A DNA stretch of 64,000 bases from Chrysopilus asiliformis (Eukaryota; Arthropoda; Insecta; Diptera; Rhagionidae). The DNA is taken from the NCBI GenBank assembly GCA_964034945.1, contig OZ035962.1:90565650-90629649 (forward strand), read 5' to 3'. Position 1 is the first letter of the stretch; each line of letters opens with the position of its first letter. The position numbers and the translations under genes were made by a program. The notes under the pieces were generated by a model that was not told the DNA's origin, searched no databases, and was given only the letters and a program-made list of their open reading frames with translations. Shown here piece by piece: positions 22,310 to 34,904 of the stretch.

Positions 22310-23990
22310 TGCCGCGGTCACACGACGGTGTTTTGCCTGCCGCTGGCTGCTGTTGGTTAGTAGCGCTGGCAAGTAGCAACAGCAGCCAGCGTACTGAGAT
22401 GGTTCACACGATTTATACTTCACTAGCGCTGGCAAATAGCAAAACAGTGATTTGACATTTTAATCTGAAGATTTTTTAATAATAAACGTAACACACAAAT
22501 TTAAATAAATAAACGTAAAATAACAACTTACAATAAACAAACTTTACCACTTATCAGACTTTTGACAGCTCAGAAACCATGTGACAGGGTCACGTGATCA
22601 GCGCCGGCTCTATGGTTCTATGCGCCCTATGCAAGTTTTTTTTTGCGCCCTTTTTGTTTGAATTTAAAAAAAGTGTACATATGGGAGATAAGTAAATAAA
22701 TTTAAAGGCACAAAACGTTTTATGTAAAATAATTCATACAAATAAAATAATTACAAGTTCAAAGAATTATAAAAGTTCAACATAAAGTATAAAAAAAGTT
22801 AAGAATTTTATTTATTTAAGTTTCTAAAATTTTACTTTTCTTGCTTTTAAGTTTGCGAATTCTTCAATTATTTCATTTGTGTCCATTTTTTCACAAATAT
22901 CTCTTTCAATTGCTATCATCGATAGCCCTACCAATCGCTCCTGCGAAATACTTGATCTCAGATAATTTTTAATATTTTTAATTTCGAAAATTATCTCTCA
23001 CCACTTGCAACTGAAACTGGAAGACTCAAAAATATTCGTAAAGGAGGATCTCCATTACCATGACTTCTGTAACTGCAAAAAAATGCAGAAAACTAGAGCA
23101 AGATAGACTTATATAGATCTAAAGAGGAATGACTGAATACAAGTATAAACGCTTTCCCTTCCAGTTTAACAACTTTATAGCAATCATATCAAACCTTATG
23201 CTATGAATATAAGGTTCAAATTAGCATAGAAATAAAGCTATACAGCTGCATGTGTGTGTTTGAACTACATGAAAAATGACAGCTACGCTATAATAGCACA
23301 TTGTATGTGTCTGTGCTCACTATTCACTTACAGGGACAATGTGGGATTGTAGTAGAAATCGCTATAAAAAAGTTCAAGTCCGTCAACTGCAACCATAAAA
23401 TCGCCATAAAAAAGAGGGGAAATTATTTTTGCAGTTGCCGACAAATTTTGCAGTTGATTCTTATCTCCCTTTCTCGCCAAAGTATCTTCACATAATTGTG
23501 TCTCTATTTTTTGCTTGGAAAAAGTCATGGTAATGGAGGGCCAACTTAAAGCAACAGTTACTTTCACGAATATATTTTCTAGCAAATTCGAATAAAATAT
23601 AGATCACAAAAAATATTTTAATTTGTATTTAGAGTTTTCAAATATTTTTTTTTAATAAATTAAACACAGAAATTTTTTTTGAAAAATTTTTGTTTACACA
23701 AATATAAAAAATGGAAAATATATAATTATTTAAATCGAAAGAGGAAAGGCGCCCTTTAGATCGGCGCCCCCATGCCTTGCATGGTCTGCATATTAGGTTG
23801 AGCCGGGCCTGCACGTGATCCCTAGTAGCGCTGCCAAAGTAGAACGGTCTCTACTTCACTAGCGCTGCTAAACTCATCACGCTGCTGCTGGTAGTGGCAA
23901 CGTACTAGGGTTCACACGGTGCTGCTGAAACGGCTGCTAACAGCCAAACAGCAACTAGCGCTGGCAAAACAGCGTCGTGTGACAGCCGCA
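22310..23990. mobile_element. TIR element (TGCCGCGGTCACACGACG ends) split by a hAT insertion
   Basis: The left TGCCGCGGTCACACGACGGT and the right end, complemented (TGCGGCTGTCACACGACGCT), match well and both continue into TGTTTTGCC. The flanks share TAA, which would fit a 3-bp PIF/Harbinger-type duplication, but the class is uncertain. The interior is rich in CTAGCGCTGGCAA palindromes. The two halves are separated by the element at 22599-23811. Confidence 0.65.
22599..23811 (-). mobile_element. hAT element, truncated, with 8-bp target duplication
   Basis: The target duplication CACGTGAT is exact (22591-22598 and 23812-23819). Ends CAGCGCCGGCTC and CAGGCCCGGCTC (complemented) match 10/12, and begin CAG as in hAT. 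On the minus strand about 22845-22950 reads RLVGLSMIAIERDICEKMDT and EIIEEFANLKARK, the C-terminal end typical of ZMYM/ZBED-like hAT transposases. The rest of the transposase is missing. Confidence 0.8.
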
Positions 23991-24118
23991 TAAGAAATGC
24001 ACTAAAATAAATATTTTTTTGGGCACTGTGTATCAGAAATAAAAGTGAGATAAATATTTAATATTTTATTTTTTATGCCCTTATCTCGCTTTTATTTCTG
24101 ATACAAAAAACTTTTTTT

Positions 24119-24937
24119 TATACCCGTATGGTAAAACCAAAGGGTATATTAACTTTGCCTTACCGTTTGTAACGCCAAGATCCCGTCATCGCACAAAAAA
24201 ATGAATTACACCAGTGTGTTTAGAATGATAAAAATATTTAATTTTTGCATGTCCGTCCGTCTGTCTGTCCGTCTGTCTGTCTGTCCGTCTGTCCGTCTGT
24301 CCGTCTGTCCGTCCGTCTGTCTGTGGCGCGGATTGCGGGCGCACGGATTGAGCTAGAGACTTGAAATTTTGCGTGGATCCGTTTTTCGTAAAATGCGAGG
24401 CTAAGTTCGTTAATGGGCAAAAATGGACCATTAGGGGGGGTACCCCCCATACGAACGAAAACGTTTTTTGCGAATATCTCTGAAAAACGGTGCATCTTAT
24501 CAAAAAAGTGCAAGAACAAAAGTTATTTAGGATATGATTCTACATAAAACTCCCATACATCAAAATCCGATTGGAATAAATTTTAAAAAAATCTTATTGG
24601 AAAATTTGACTTCAAATTGGAATTTTGGTATAACTGTTCGAATTTTGATACGAATATCACCATACGGGTCTCCAATGATTGCCAGATTGGCAATTATAGC
24701 TTTTGTTATGTTTTCCTTTTTAGTTTTGAATGAAATTTTGATCAATGTGGCTAAAAAAAACGGACAGACCGTCAGACCGACAGACAGATCGACAAACTGA
24801 CAGAAAGATGCATGGACATCCTCATAATTGTGCCGGAAACAGATTTCTTACTAATCAGAAAATTTTTATCTACCCCCGTTCTCGGGTCGGTCTCCGTAAT
24901 TAATACAATAGTTGCCTTCTATAGCAGAGGAAATTAA
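24119..24937 (+). repeat. TATACCC-headed dispersed element with GTCY microsatellite
   Basis: The head is TATACCCGTATGGTAAAACC, then CCTTACCGTTTGTAACGCC, then a short TGTCYG tract (24250-24322), then GGCGCGGATTGCGGG, a body with CCATACATCAAAATCCGATT, and a closing GACAGACCGTCAGACCGACA tract. The layout (core plus GTCY proto-microsatellite) resembles the mini-me/DINE-type elements of Diptera. Confidence 0.65.
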
Positions 24938-25193
24938 AAAGCCAAACTAAATATATGGAATGGCCTTGTACTTGTCTGAAGATTTTAGTGGTTTTGGAGC
25001 AAACAACACAAAATAGTTTGATTGACGTTGATTAGAATTCTGCAAGTAGTTTATATGAACACGATTTCGTAACGAGAATTCCAGAGAATATAATTAAGAA
25101 AATAGTTTTCCTTTAGTAGTTGAAGAATTTATTGGTTTATATCAAGCCTCACTAAGGCAATCAGCATTTCCAAACCAGAGAAACAAAATGTTT

Positions 25194-25463
25194 TAGGAGA
25201 ACGTGAGCAAAACGGGCACCCGGGGCAAAACGGGTCCGTCCTGGATCTACGCCTGGTGAACCGACAGTGCAAGAAACAATGTGGGGATCATCTTACTGGC
25301 TTCATTCGTATGTGCCGAATAAGAAGTTTGCTGGGCAAAAGATGTGTTATAGAAGGTAACCGTGACTAAAGAATTATATTTTGGAGCGTTTTTCTATATT
25401 TTTTTTATTATGCCTTTTACATGTGATATTTTTTGTGGTGTCCGTCTCGTCCGCGTTCCCCTA
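25194..25463. mobile_element. Candidate TA-flanked TIR element (TAGGRGAACG ends)
   Basis: The left TAGGAGAACGTGAGCAAAAC and the right end, complemented (TAGGGGAACGCGGACGAGAC), match at roughly three quarters of positions. Inside, MWGSSYWLHSYVPNKKF is open in one frame but not recognised. Confidence 0.4.
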
Positions 25464-25559
25464 TTCTTAAAGTTTGTTAAAAAACATAAGCTAAGCTACA
25501 ATTGCAAGGGGCCAATCGTAAAATACTCTATAAGGTGACTATAAGACAAAATGATTACT

Positions 25560-26153
25560 TAAAAAAATCAATAATTTGTATAGGAGAAGGGGAAGGGAGT
25601 GGTCCGATTGGATTTTGATGTAAGGAACGGTTATGTAAAATCATACTATAAGCACATTTCGTCTTGATAAATTTTTCGACATGATGCACAGTTTTCGAGG
25701 AAACAGGAAAAACTATGGGAGGGGGGGGGGGGGGGGGGGAGCGGTGCTCCGATTGGATTTTGATGTATGGACGAGTTATTTAAAATCATATTCTCAACAC
25801 ATTTTACCTTTATAAATTTTTCTATGTGACTCCACGTTTTGGAGAAAATTGCAAAAATATTGTTTAATTTGTATGGAGACGGGAAAAAGGAATGGTCCAA
25901 TTTCTCCCGTTCCAGAACTTAGTCTAGCCATTTACAAGAAACGTGATTACACCAAATTTCAAGTCTCAATCCTTTCGAAAATCTTTTCGAAAGTTATGAT
26001 GTTCACAGACAGTCAGACGAACAGACAAGCTGAAATCAAAATCTTTTGTCATCCCTAGCACCCTGGTGTAGTTTATTTTCATGTCCGATGCGTTACAAAC
26101 GGTATACTAAATCTAATATACTTCTACAAGTATATGATATATCATATAGAGTA
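25560..26153 (-). repeat. Reversed copy of the TATACCC-headed family
   Basis: It contains GGTCCGATTGGATTTTGATG twice (25600, 25746), a GACAGTCAGACGAACAGAC tract and GTTACAAACGGTATACTAAA, all complements of the 24.1-kb copy. A 19-bp G run lies near 25721. Confidence 0.55.
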
Positions 26154-26160
26154 TAAAAAC

Positions 26161-27681
26161 GAATAATTATATGGCAGGTAATTGACTAATCATTAAACGA
26201 ATTTATTTCCTTAAAAATGAAAAATTGTTGCCTCTGGAAAAATTTCAAATAAATCTCAAGTTTATTACAATTGATTTTTTAATTAATGTAATCTAAATCG
26301 TGTTACTGAAAGACATTCAAAATATGTATTTTCGGAACGAATAAATATTTCTTTAAAACAGGCTATGAAAAAGAAATCCAATTTAGCATCTTCGAGAAAA
26401 AAAGCCAACTGGAAATGAAGAAAATATAAAAATTGATTGACATTGTACTTTTTCGCACCATAATAATGATGTGCTTTATCCTGGTCTTATGCCATTATCC
26501 CGAAATTGGAAATTTACAACAGAAACAAAAAAAAATTCGGAAAAATTTTCTTAACAATTTTCGAGACAGCACAGATTTTATCAATCGTAATGGTTGAAAA
26601 GAACCACTTGTGTCTCGATTATGGTAGACTGTCGACCCACTTTCCGTTTTCCGGAGTTCAATTCGGAAAAAACAATTTTATAAACAGGAATGCTATGGTT
26701 CAGAGAATACTGCGACATCTTTTCAGTTTTCCAACAAACTAAAAAGTATTTAACTCTTGTACACATCACTTGGTATACACTCTCGTTCCACATTCATTTT
26801 ATTTTTCCCGATTTTCTTTTTCCATCAGAAATGTTGGTCTGGTATGTGGAGCAGGGCATGTCAATGCTCGGTTCATTGAGCTTACTTTGGCGCTAGCGGT
26901 AAATTTTCCGCAGCATTTTTCTTTTTATGTTAAGAAAAAAATTACCTTATTGTCCTACTTTTTCATGATGGTCACAAACAAACAGTTTGCGGTGTCGTCG
27001 ATTTCGTCTCATCGTCCTTATTCCATCTAATTTTCCCTGATTCGCCAAGATTCCCCTCTTTCAAATCCTCAAATTCGTGTTTATTCTTTTTCTTTTAGCT
27101 TTATATATGCTTATATATGTACTTATCTCGTTTAATCCTGTGAATCCTGGATATTCTTTAACGATTTTTGTCTATTTGTTTTCGTTTTATTTCATTCTTA
27201 GCATGATGGTTTCTCAGGATATAATTTGAAGCTTTGTCTTAAATTTATTTTCGCCAAGGGAAAACTACGAACCACCACTCGAATTTAGCAAAAGATATTA
27301 TTACGCTTGAAAAGTTGAATTTCATATCCTCAGCGCATCGTTACTTATGTTTTATTATATTTTGTTGATTTATTAATTACGTTAAGTGGTTTTAATATCA
27401 TCTGAAGTGAGTTACAGAAAAATTGAAAACTTTTATCCGCTTGGATATAACAAGATATTTTCTGAATTTCAGTTTCTTCATATAAAATTACATCGCAAAT
27501 TTAGTTATCTATGGAATTAAAAGAGATTACGAAAATTGTTAACTTCTAGCGTTGAAAATTGTTTACTTTTTTAGTTGTGCTATGGTGAAAAGAAGTTTTT
27601 CGCGGAAATTTCAAAAGCATAAAATAAATACTTTCAAAGTATATCTCAAATAGTGTACGAAATTTAAAAAAATGCTGTTTT
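26161..27681. other. Mostly featureless AT-rich stretch
   Basis: Apart from the exon candidate at 26829-26898, no coding signal or repeat end was recognised. Confidence 0.3.
26829..26898 (+). CDS. Putative isolated exon of unknown gene
   Basis: It is preceded by a strong acceptor (CGATTTTCTTTTTCCATCAG) and followed by a donor GCG|GTAAAT. One frame is open: NVGLVCGAGHVNARFIELTL, then ALA (phase 2 in, phase 0 out). The peptide is not recognised and no partner exon was found, so this may be chance. Confidence 0.22.
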
Positions 27682-27739
27682 TTGAAGAAAATCGTAAAAA
27701 TTTTTGTCTGTTATGTAATTCTAAAAAATATTACTCACT

Positions 27740-29060
27740 TTGCAGAACACGTAATTGATCATATTGTTCATGTGAGTAAACTAACAACACGATTTTCAGC
27801 TTGCAACATCGACATATTGCTAGTATCAAACTTGGCTACTTTTACTGCGATTCTTTGTGCTGCAGCTGCAACACTACAGCTCGCTGTGGATTCACTATCG
27901 ATAAGTAGCATGCAACAGGCCTTTTTTGTGTTGCGCTACCCAACAACTTGCAATCTTGCAGGCAAAAAGTTGCAATCGCAGTTACAAATACTGCGCAGCT
28001 TTGATGCTTCGCAGCACATATTCGCAGTTTTGTTCGACAGTTCGATTTGTGTTCGCTCCACCTGGCAAATATTTTTTCGCATTTTTCGCCGTAGAAAGGA
28101 TTTTTAGGTTATTAAATGTTTAAAAATAGTTTTTCGGTAATAGCATCAAGTTGTTTGACCCTTACATCGTTGGTGAGGAGAAAACAACGTTGCCGCTTGA
28201 CCAAATGAAGTTGTTGGATAAAACCCTGGAAACTAAACCAAAGACACATTTTCTTATTTTATTGTGTTTGCTTTCAATCTAAATAAGTTTAGAAATGTGA
28301 AAAATCAGTTCTAACAAAATGGCTCCGCAAAAGTTTCAACAAGATGACATTTTTTCTGGCAGCTGCTTTTTTTATACCCACCAAAGGGTATATTAGATTT
28401 GCCTTACCGTTTGTAACGCCAAGATCCCGTCATCACACAAAAAAATGAATTACACCAGTGTGTTTAGAATGAAAAAAAGTTGAATTTAGCATGTCCGTCC
28501 GTCCGTACGTCTGTCCGTCCGTCTGTACGCCCGTCCGTCTGTGGCGCGGATTGCGGGTGCACGGATTGAGTGCACGGTTTTTCGTAAAATGCAAGGCTAA
28601 GTTCGTTAATGGGCAAAAATTGACCATTAGGGGGGGGGGGGTACCCCCCATACGAATGAAAACGTTTTCACGAATATCTCAAAAATGGTGCATCTTATCA
28701 AAAAAGTCCAAGAACAAAAGTTATTTAGGATATGACTCTGCATAAAACTCCCATACATCAAAATCCGATTGGGATAAATTTTAAAAAATCGTTTTGGAAA
28801 GTTTGACTTATTTTGATGCAACTGTTCGCTGTTCACTTAAATCACCATACGGGTTTTCAATAATTGCCAGATTGGCAATTATAGCTTTTGTTATGTTTTA
28901 ATTTTTGTGTTGCACATAATCTAAAAATACTGCGGTCGTTTCAAAAGCTGCGCAGTTTTCTGGGTTGCAGAGGGCTTCAGGTATTGCAGCATGCAGGTAA
29001 CGCTGTAAATGTAGCCAAGTTTGATACTAGTATATATTGGTAGAGAAACAATAATAAATT
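27740..29060. mobile_element. Diverged inverted-repeat element split by a TATACCC-family insertion
   Basis: CTAGTATCAAACTTGGCTAC at about 27820 recurs as its complement near 29020, with about three-quarters similarity extending inward over about 60 bases. The interior has many GCAGC/GTTGC motifs. The 28373-28903 element lies inside. Confidence 0.4.
28373..28903 (+). repeat. TATACCC-headed dispersed element, shorter copy
   Basis: The head TATACCCACCAAAGGGTATA lacks the GTATGGTAAAA part of the 24.1-kb copy. Then follow CCTTACCGTTTGTAACGCCA, a CCGTCCGTACGTCTGTC tract and the same GGCGCGGATTGCGGG block and body. Confidence 0.65.
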
Positions 29061-29370
29061 TGGTACAAGTGATTATCGACATGTTACCCAATTCTCCAAA
29101 ATTCGAGGACTTTCGATAATTTCCAAATTTTTTCACAATTTTTTTTTGTTATTTTTGTTATTTTGAATATTATTATTTAAATATTTTCAACAAAGTGAGA
29201 AAAATTATCTAGGATAACCGTTTTTCTAATTTTAAGCCAGAAATTCTAGAATACAAGAGATGTAAGGGGCTGTCCATAAAATCGTCAACTTAATTTCAGT
29301 CTTTCAAATAGCTAAATTAGTATAATAATTTAAATTTTAAGAATTGAACTAAACTGTGCCGAAAAACTGT

Positions 29371-29646
29371 TTAGCCCTTTCGCGACTCCTGGTATGAAAA
29401 TAAACCAGACAATGTATGAAAAACTCTGTTGGTCTCTTTCTGTATTTCTATGTACAATGAAATTATAATTTTCTTTAATAAATTGGATTTATTTGTTTTT
29501 CATACCACAAGGTCTATTGGTTTAATTATATAACGGACTCCCTTTCCAAATCCCAAGGACATTTTCTTGTAATTACACACCTTTAATGTAAAACTCACAA
29601 CTAGCTTTCTAACATTAAAATTAGAAAGTTGTCGTGAAAGGGTTAA
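29371..29646. mobile_element. TTAA-type MITE (CCCTTTCGCGAC ends)
   Basis: Left flank TTAG, right flank TTAA. The ends CCCTTTCGCGAC and CCCTTTCACGAC (complemented) match 11/12. The interior repeats TTTTTCATACC in both orientations. No coding frame. Confidence 0.6.
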
Positions 29647-30973
29647 GATATTATTAAAATTCTCTAGGAGTTTAATTTTAAGAAATTGAATTTTTGATAG
29701 GAGGTAAAAATATCAAATTTCGAATTTCAAACATGAAATTTTTTATTAAAGTTTTTTGTTTAAAAAATGGTCATTTCCCAATTTTTTTTTCTATTCAGCA
29801 ACATTTTTCTATATATATTTCCATTTATTTCTTGCATCAAGTGGTAAACTACTTAGTTTTAATTGATCAATTAATTCAACTGGTCCTTTTAACTCATTTT
29901 TCCTATTTGACAGAATATGAAGTGTGTTGTAAGGACAAATCCATGACAAAACATTTTCCTTGCGTTATTCTACGAAGTCCAATGGTATCTGTTTATCAGC
30001 CATATAAATGCTCGGCACAGATTCAGTTCTGAAGGTCCTTTGAAGCAAATAAAAAAACTATAGGGAAGAAAAATGAAATGTCCGAGACTGGAATAGGTCC
30101 TTTTTTCGTAAATTGTGTTGTGCAAAACTTTCGCCATCAAAGTCAAAAGGATCACCATCTGTATAATCATTGCCGGCAGCTAGATATAAAGTATTTGTAG
30201 ATATATCTGTTAGTATTTCTGTCTGTATAGAGATATTTCCGACTATAGGCATGGCTTTGAAACTGCTCATGCAGGATACCTAACTAGCAGACATTTAATA
30301 CTGTCTACTTTACCTATATTTATAATGGTGGAATAGAATTTTTGGGCATCTGGAAATGTGCTTAAAGCTTGTTAAAATAATTGCTTTCGTTGGCCCTTCG
30401 TAACCCTTGAATAAAACAGACACAGTTAAAATTCGAATGTGTTTTTTTACATATTCCTACTTATGGAAGCCTTTTGCGAATAAAATGTTTTATGGGTATA
30501 GGAAAATAGTGTTTTAGTTTGAATGTTTGTGTAACAAGTAAGGTAAAGGGGAGATAAGTGGTCGAATTTTTCGTGCTTGGATTGCAAAAAATATATTTTC
30601 TGACTGGAAAGGACATCGAAAGAAAACTGTCAAGAAACAAATATAAAACATAGGATATGATAGGGATGCCCCGGATTAGGGATAAATCTTTAATTTATAT
30701 CATTGTTCATATATTGTCGTAACTGTATCTACGGGGTGTGATGAAACGGAACATTCACTTACCTTTTCGGCTATATGAAAACGACATTTAATTTTTTTTT
30801 TTTGTGAACTTGTGGATATTCCAAACATTATTTAAGTGTGCAGTTTTGCTGAATTTTACTCAATTTTATAAATTACTTTAATAGTAACCAAGAAAAAATC
30901 AGAAGACGTAAACAGGACTCCGGCAAAGGCCATTCTTCGATTCTTTAAGGATCTCGAAGAAGTCTGGCTAAAC
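29647..30973. other. Non-coding stretch with one coding-like minus-strand frame
   Basis: On the minus strand, 30058-30270 is open and reads MSSFKAMPIVGNISIQTEIL, later GNDYTDGDPFDFDGE. The acidic composition is unusual for random AT-rich DNA, but no family is recognised and no partner exons are seen. The rest is featureless. Confidence 0.25.
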
Positions 30974-31228
30974 TAATTGAGGCGTTAAAAGCTAGAGTGG
31001 ACCAAGCCACATAATCGAGTTTTTGAAGCTTTTTCACTTTTGTACTATTATTTACTGTAAATTTTTGGAAAAAAAAATTGTGTGGACTTTAGTACTCAAT
31101 GTTGAAATGTTCTTTTGTGCATCCAAACATTTTTATCTAGAAACTCATTCGCAATAGTGATTCAAACACAAAAAAATCACAATTTCGACATGTGGGTTGG
31201 TCCACTCTAGCTTTTAACACCTCAATTA
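30974..31228. mobile_element. TA-flanked MITE with long inverted ends
   Basis: ATTGAGGCGTTAAAAGCTAG and its complement at the right end extend to about 31 bases with one mismatch (GGCG/GGTG), reaching GGACCAA. TA on both sides fits Tc1/mariner mobilisation. About 255 bp, no protein. Confidence 0.75.
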
Positions 31229-32062
31229 TGGGGAAGTCACCATAGACTCAGAGGTGGCAGTGACCAGGGAGCGGGAAGCCACCATACCTTAAACAACAAT
31301 ACAGTACTAAACAAACCTAGACATATAAAAAAAATTGAATCTTAGATTTACAAAAAAAAAAAACTGTCCTTCAAAAATTTTTTGTGTTCTGCAATAACAG
31401 TATTTAAATTTATTAAATACATATGGATTCCGTAGTAAAGACGTTTTTTGTCCAATTCCAAAATTTTTTCTCTAAATATTTTAAATCAGATACGGCTTCG
31501 GTCCTCTTCATGCTCTCCCACCTCCGTCAATATCGTCAGCCTTCGGCCTAACTTTGGAGTTGACCTTCGACCCCGCGTTAAAAAGACTATTAACTCGTAA
31601 AAACCTAATTAAGACTCCTATAGAGATTTAGAAGATAGCGGGTAGGTCAAAATCGATTTAGTGTTCTATGAGATATTAGGGGAGAGAGTTGACGGGCAGA
31701 GAAAAGTATGGATATTTCTAATAGCAGGTGCTTACCTCCGAGATCCTTTATCCAAGAGTGAAAACCGCATACCAATCGGTTGAACGTTTGAAAAGTTAGC
31801 AGTGGAGGGGTACTCGATACAAAAACAAAGGGGGTGGTCAATATAAGGTATCGTATCGTTTATACTGCAAGTAACCCAATCTGTGTATAAAATTTCATCG
31901 TTTGAGCCATTTTCGAACTAAATTCCGAAGCAAACATTGAAATAGGTAAACATACATTTTAAAAATGTTAATAGTTTTGGATTCAATCCGATAAAATATT
32001 TCAAAATCTTTGGAAATTCCAAAATAATAAAAACACCACTTTAAAATGTAATTAGTCATACA

Positions 32063-32374
32063 TACACTCAGAAAAATAATAAAAGAAAACAAGTTTTCGG
32101 CAAGTCAACTCTCGCCTGTAGCAGGCAGACGGAGTTATCCATAAACATGACATTAAATCGGCAAAATACTTATCTCAGGTCAACCAGTGCAGCTCTTTAG
32201 ACCTTACTTTAGTTGCTGTAGTTTTAGTTTTGGAATTTCTCCCGCCACAGGTTGATACATTTTTACTTTTCTTAACGCAGGTGAACACAGGCTTAGTATA
32301 GAATAAATTTTCCTGCAGGAAGCCAATTACGCTGTACGCAAATCGACGGCTTTTACTCAATTTTTCTGAGTCTA
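32063..32374. mobile_element. TA-flanked MITE (CACTCAGAAAAAT ends), copy B
   Basis: The left CACTCAGAAAAATA and right TTTTTCTGAGTC match the 15.5-kb copy. GAATTTCTCCCGCCACAGGT in the interior corresponds to the complement of the same region in copy A, so this copy is inverted and diverged. Confidence 0.6.
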
Positions 32375-34458
32375 TATGTATTTCAAATTAAAAATTCACA
32401 CAAAAAACTTTTCTTCTATCAAAGAACTTTAAAAACATATTATATTTAAACTATTTTCATCTACACACGAATTTTTTTGTAGAACACATCTTTGAAAATC
32501 TTCGCACATACGTTTTCCCCTTTTTGATGGCATTTCCTTTGAATATTCCTCAAGATTAATCCTTCAAATTAATACCGATGCGAATATAATTTGAAAGGAT
32601 GGAAATGTTCAAAGGAATTCCATAAGTTTTTGTCGTTACATCTTCAGATATTTTTATGCGTCTAAGAAGATCATATGTTTGTGCTCAGTTGAATTTTTCT
32701 GAAAAAACATCCTCGTTACAACCATATATGACTTACTCATTCAAACAGATCTATTTAATTTTATCTCTTTTTGATGTAGTAAGTGAATTGGATCTATTGA
32801 TAATTTAATGGTACCTTCTCGGTACTTATATCTGATAAAAGTGCAATTCAGAATTATTCTTTGATTGCAGATTTTCGCTTCATTAAGCTAACGAAAAACG
32901 ATTTCTTTTTGCTGCATTAGAATTGGAAACCTACGATGTTACGTAACGTAAACGAAAAGTGGATTATTTTCGGTTATTTGGGTCCATTTTTGGTAGTTTT
33001 CCACAATGAACTACCGTTCGAAGATGATTTGTTGTTCATGGACTTTTGATTTTCATAATTGGGAGAGAACTTCCTCTGCATGTTAGATTGTTGTAAAAAA
33101 TCGTTAATAATTTTAATATATTACAATATTTTTCTACAAAAATCCATACCTAAGGTGGCCATATTTTTGTTTTTTATGAAAGAAAACTATGTCACAAAAT
33201 GCCCCGCAGGCGAATTTTTCTCAAGAAAATGCGCCAGGGGTAGTGATTTATGAGAAAACTGCGCTGCAGGTGAATATTTTTGTTCTTAGAGGTCAAGTTT
33301 TTTAGTGGTTAAGAAATTACAATACTATGCTGTATAATTCTGGGAAAAAACCTTAGTTTTCGGGACTCTAGACAGCATGCCTAAATCTTGCACTGTTCCG
33401 GACATTCCGGAAAGTACAGATACCTTGATGTACGGACTAAATCGGTTTCAAAACGAAATATAAGACACCGCTGCGCAGTATTTATCGGATTTTTATAATC
33501 GCAATGCATTTTAACGCAATATACTACGATTTTAGACCGTATATCGAATCACGATGCGTTGTATTTCGAAACTGAGCCGTAATTCAGAATACGACAGTCC
33601 ATATAGCGATGGGCCGTATATACAGAAGTAGTTGCGCTTGTAGTAAAAAATAAAGCGAAGCTTAGATGGGGAACTCAAGGATGTGATAACTTGATTTAAA
33701 TTAAAACATTATCAGTATTTGATAGGAAACTTTAAAAATTTGCCTTGTATTTATAAGAACATAAAATTCTGTCAATGCACTTTCAATAAGACTTAAACCA
33801 ACAAAAGCAAATGTGAAAACATTGAAAAATTCCTAGTTTTGCAAAAGACGACTTTTGCATTCGTATTTTCAATGTTTAAAAGTTATTCTATCCGATAGCC
33901 CTGATTCAAGATTGGATGTCACATCCTCATAACTGTATATAAAAATTTCCTTTCAAGAAAAGCAACCAGCAACGAAAATATAGCAGGAAAATATTCCCAG
34001 AGTTTATTTTCATAGGTCAATTGGAATCTTTTATGCTTTTGCTTCGATGATATTCAATGCAGAATTTTCTTGTATGCGGAAATATCAGGAAAAACTTATT
34101 CGATGGTTGGCATCGAAAAATATCTGAAAATGATAAGCAAATATTTACTCATGGTAAGTGGCAAGTTAACCCCATTTTGAAATATTTCCTGTTTATATTT
34201 TGCATCAGCGTAACGAGACTGAGTTTATTGTATATAAAATGTTATTCAAATAAATTGATTTATGAAATTTACTTCAAAAAGAAATGCATTTTTTTAAAAT
34301 TTAACTACTCCTGAGAGTAATTAAGTAATTGTTATGAGAGTTTGGCGATTTTAACAAAGTTTTCTTAGTAAATAATTTTTGTTTTGCTACAAAACGGTAT
34401 TTATTTTAATTTCATTAACAGATTTTCTTTACTTTTGTAATAATAATTTGTATTCATA
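32375..34458. other. No recognisable gene
   Basis: A small inverted pair (CGGTTTCAAAACGAAATA near 33441, TATTTCGAAACTGAGCCG near 33562) may be an old short MITE. Otherwise AT-rich, with no coding signal. Confidence 0.3.
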
Positions 34459-34904
34459 CTAGGGGCTACGCCCCGAAACGCTTCGCGGCTCACCCCCCAC
34501 CCACGGGCTCGAATCACACGCGGCCTCCGGCCCCGCCTTTAACACTGCAAGTGCTAAGTTTCGAGATCACTTTACCCCCTCCCCTTACTCCCCCACCTCT
34601 CGGGCTACTTTTTAATGGGTCTATGTTGGGGCTGGACCCTCGAAGAACATCTATTCCAAATTTCAGGCCAATCGGTTCAGTAGTTTCCCCGCGAAAGAGT
34701 AACATAGCGCAAAAACTAAGTTTCGAAATCACTTTACCCCCTCCCCTTACTCCCCCCACCCCTCGCGCTACTTTTCCGTATGCCTATGTTGGAACCAGAA
34801 CTACCACGGACACTCATGCCAAGTTTCAAGTCAATAGGTTCAGCCGTTTTTGCGTGAAAGAGGAACAGACAGACAGACACCAACTCATTTTTATATTAGT
34901 ATGA
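34459..34904 (-). mobile_element. Non-autonomous Helitron with GC-rich terminal hairpin
   Basis: On the minus strand it starts TCATACTAATATAAAAATGA after an A and ends GGGGCGTAGCCCCTAG before a T. The hairpin GGGGCGTAGCCCC replaces the CCCGGCAACG hairpin of the 17.9-kb copy. The interior has two tandem blocks with GCGCTATGTTACTCTTTCGC / GGGGAAACTACTGAACCGAT. Confidence 0.8.

Noticed and set aside
27682..28107. 141-codon frame
   Set aside because: It overlaps the diverged inverted repeat at 27.8 kb and has no motif; probably chance.
34514..34904. Open frames in both strands at the 34.5-kb Helitron
   Set aside because: The same peptide ([15 protein letters not shown]) appears in every copy of this non-coding repeat; it is a frame through Helitron interior blocks.
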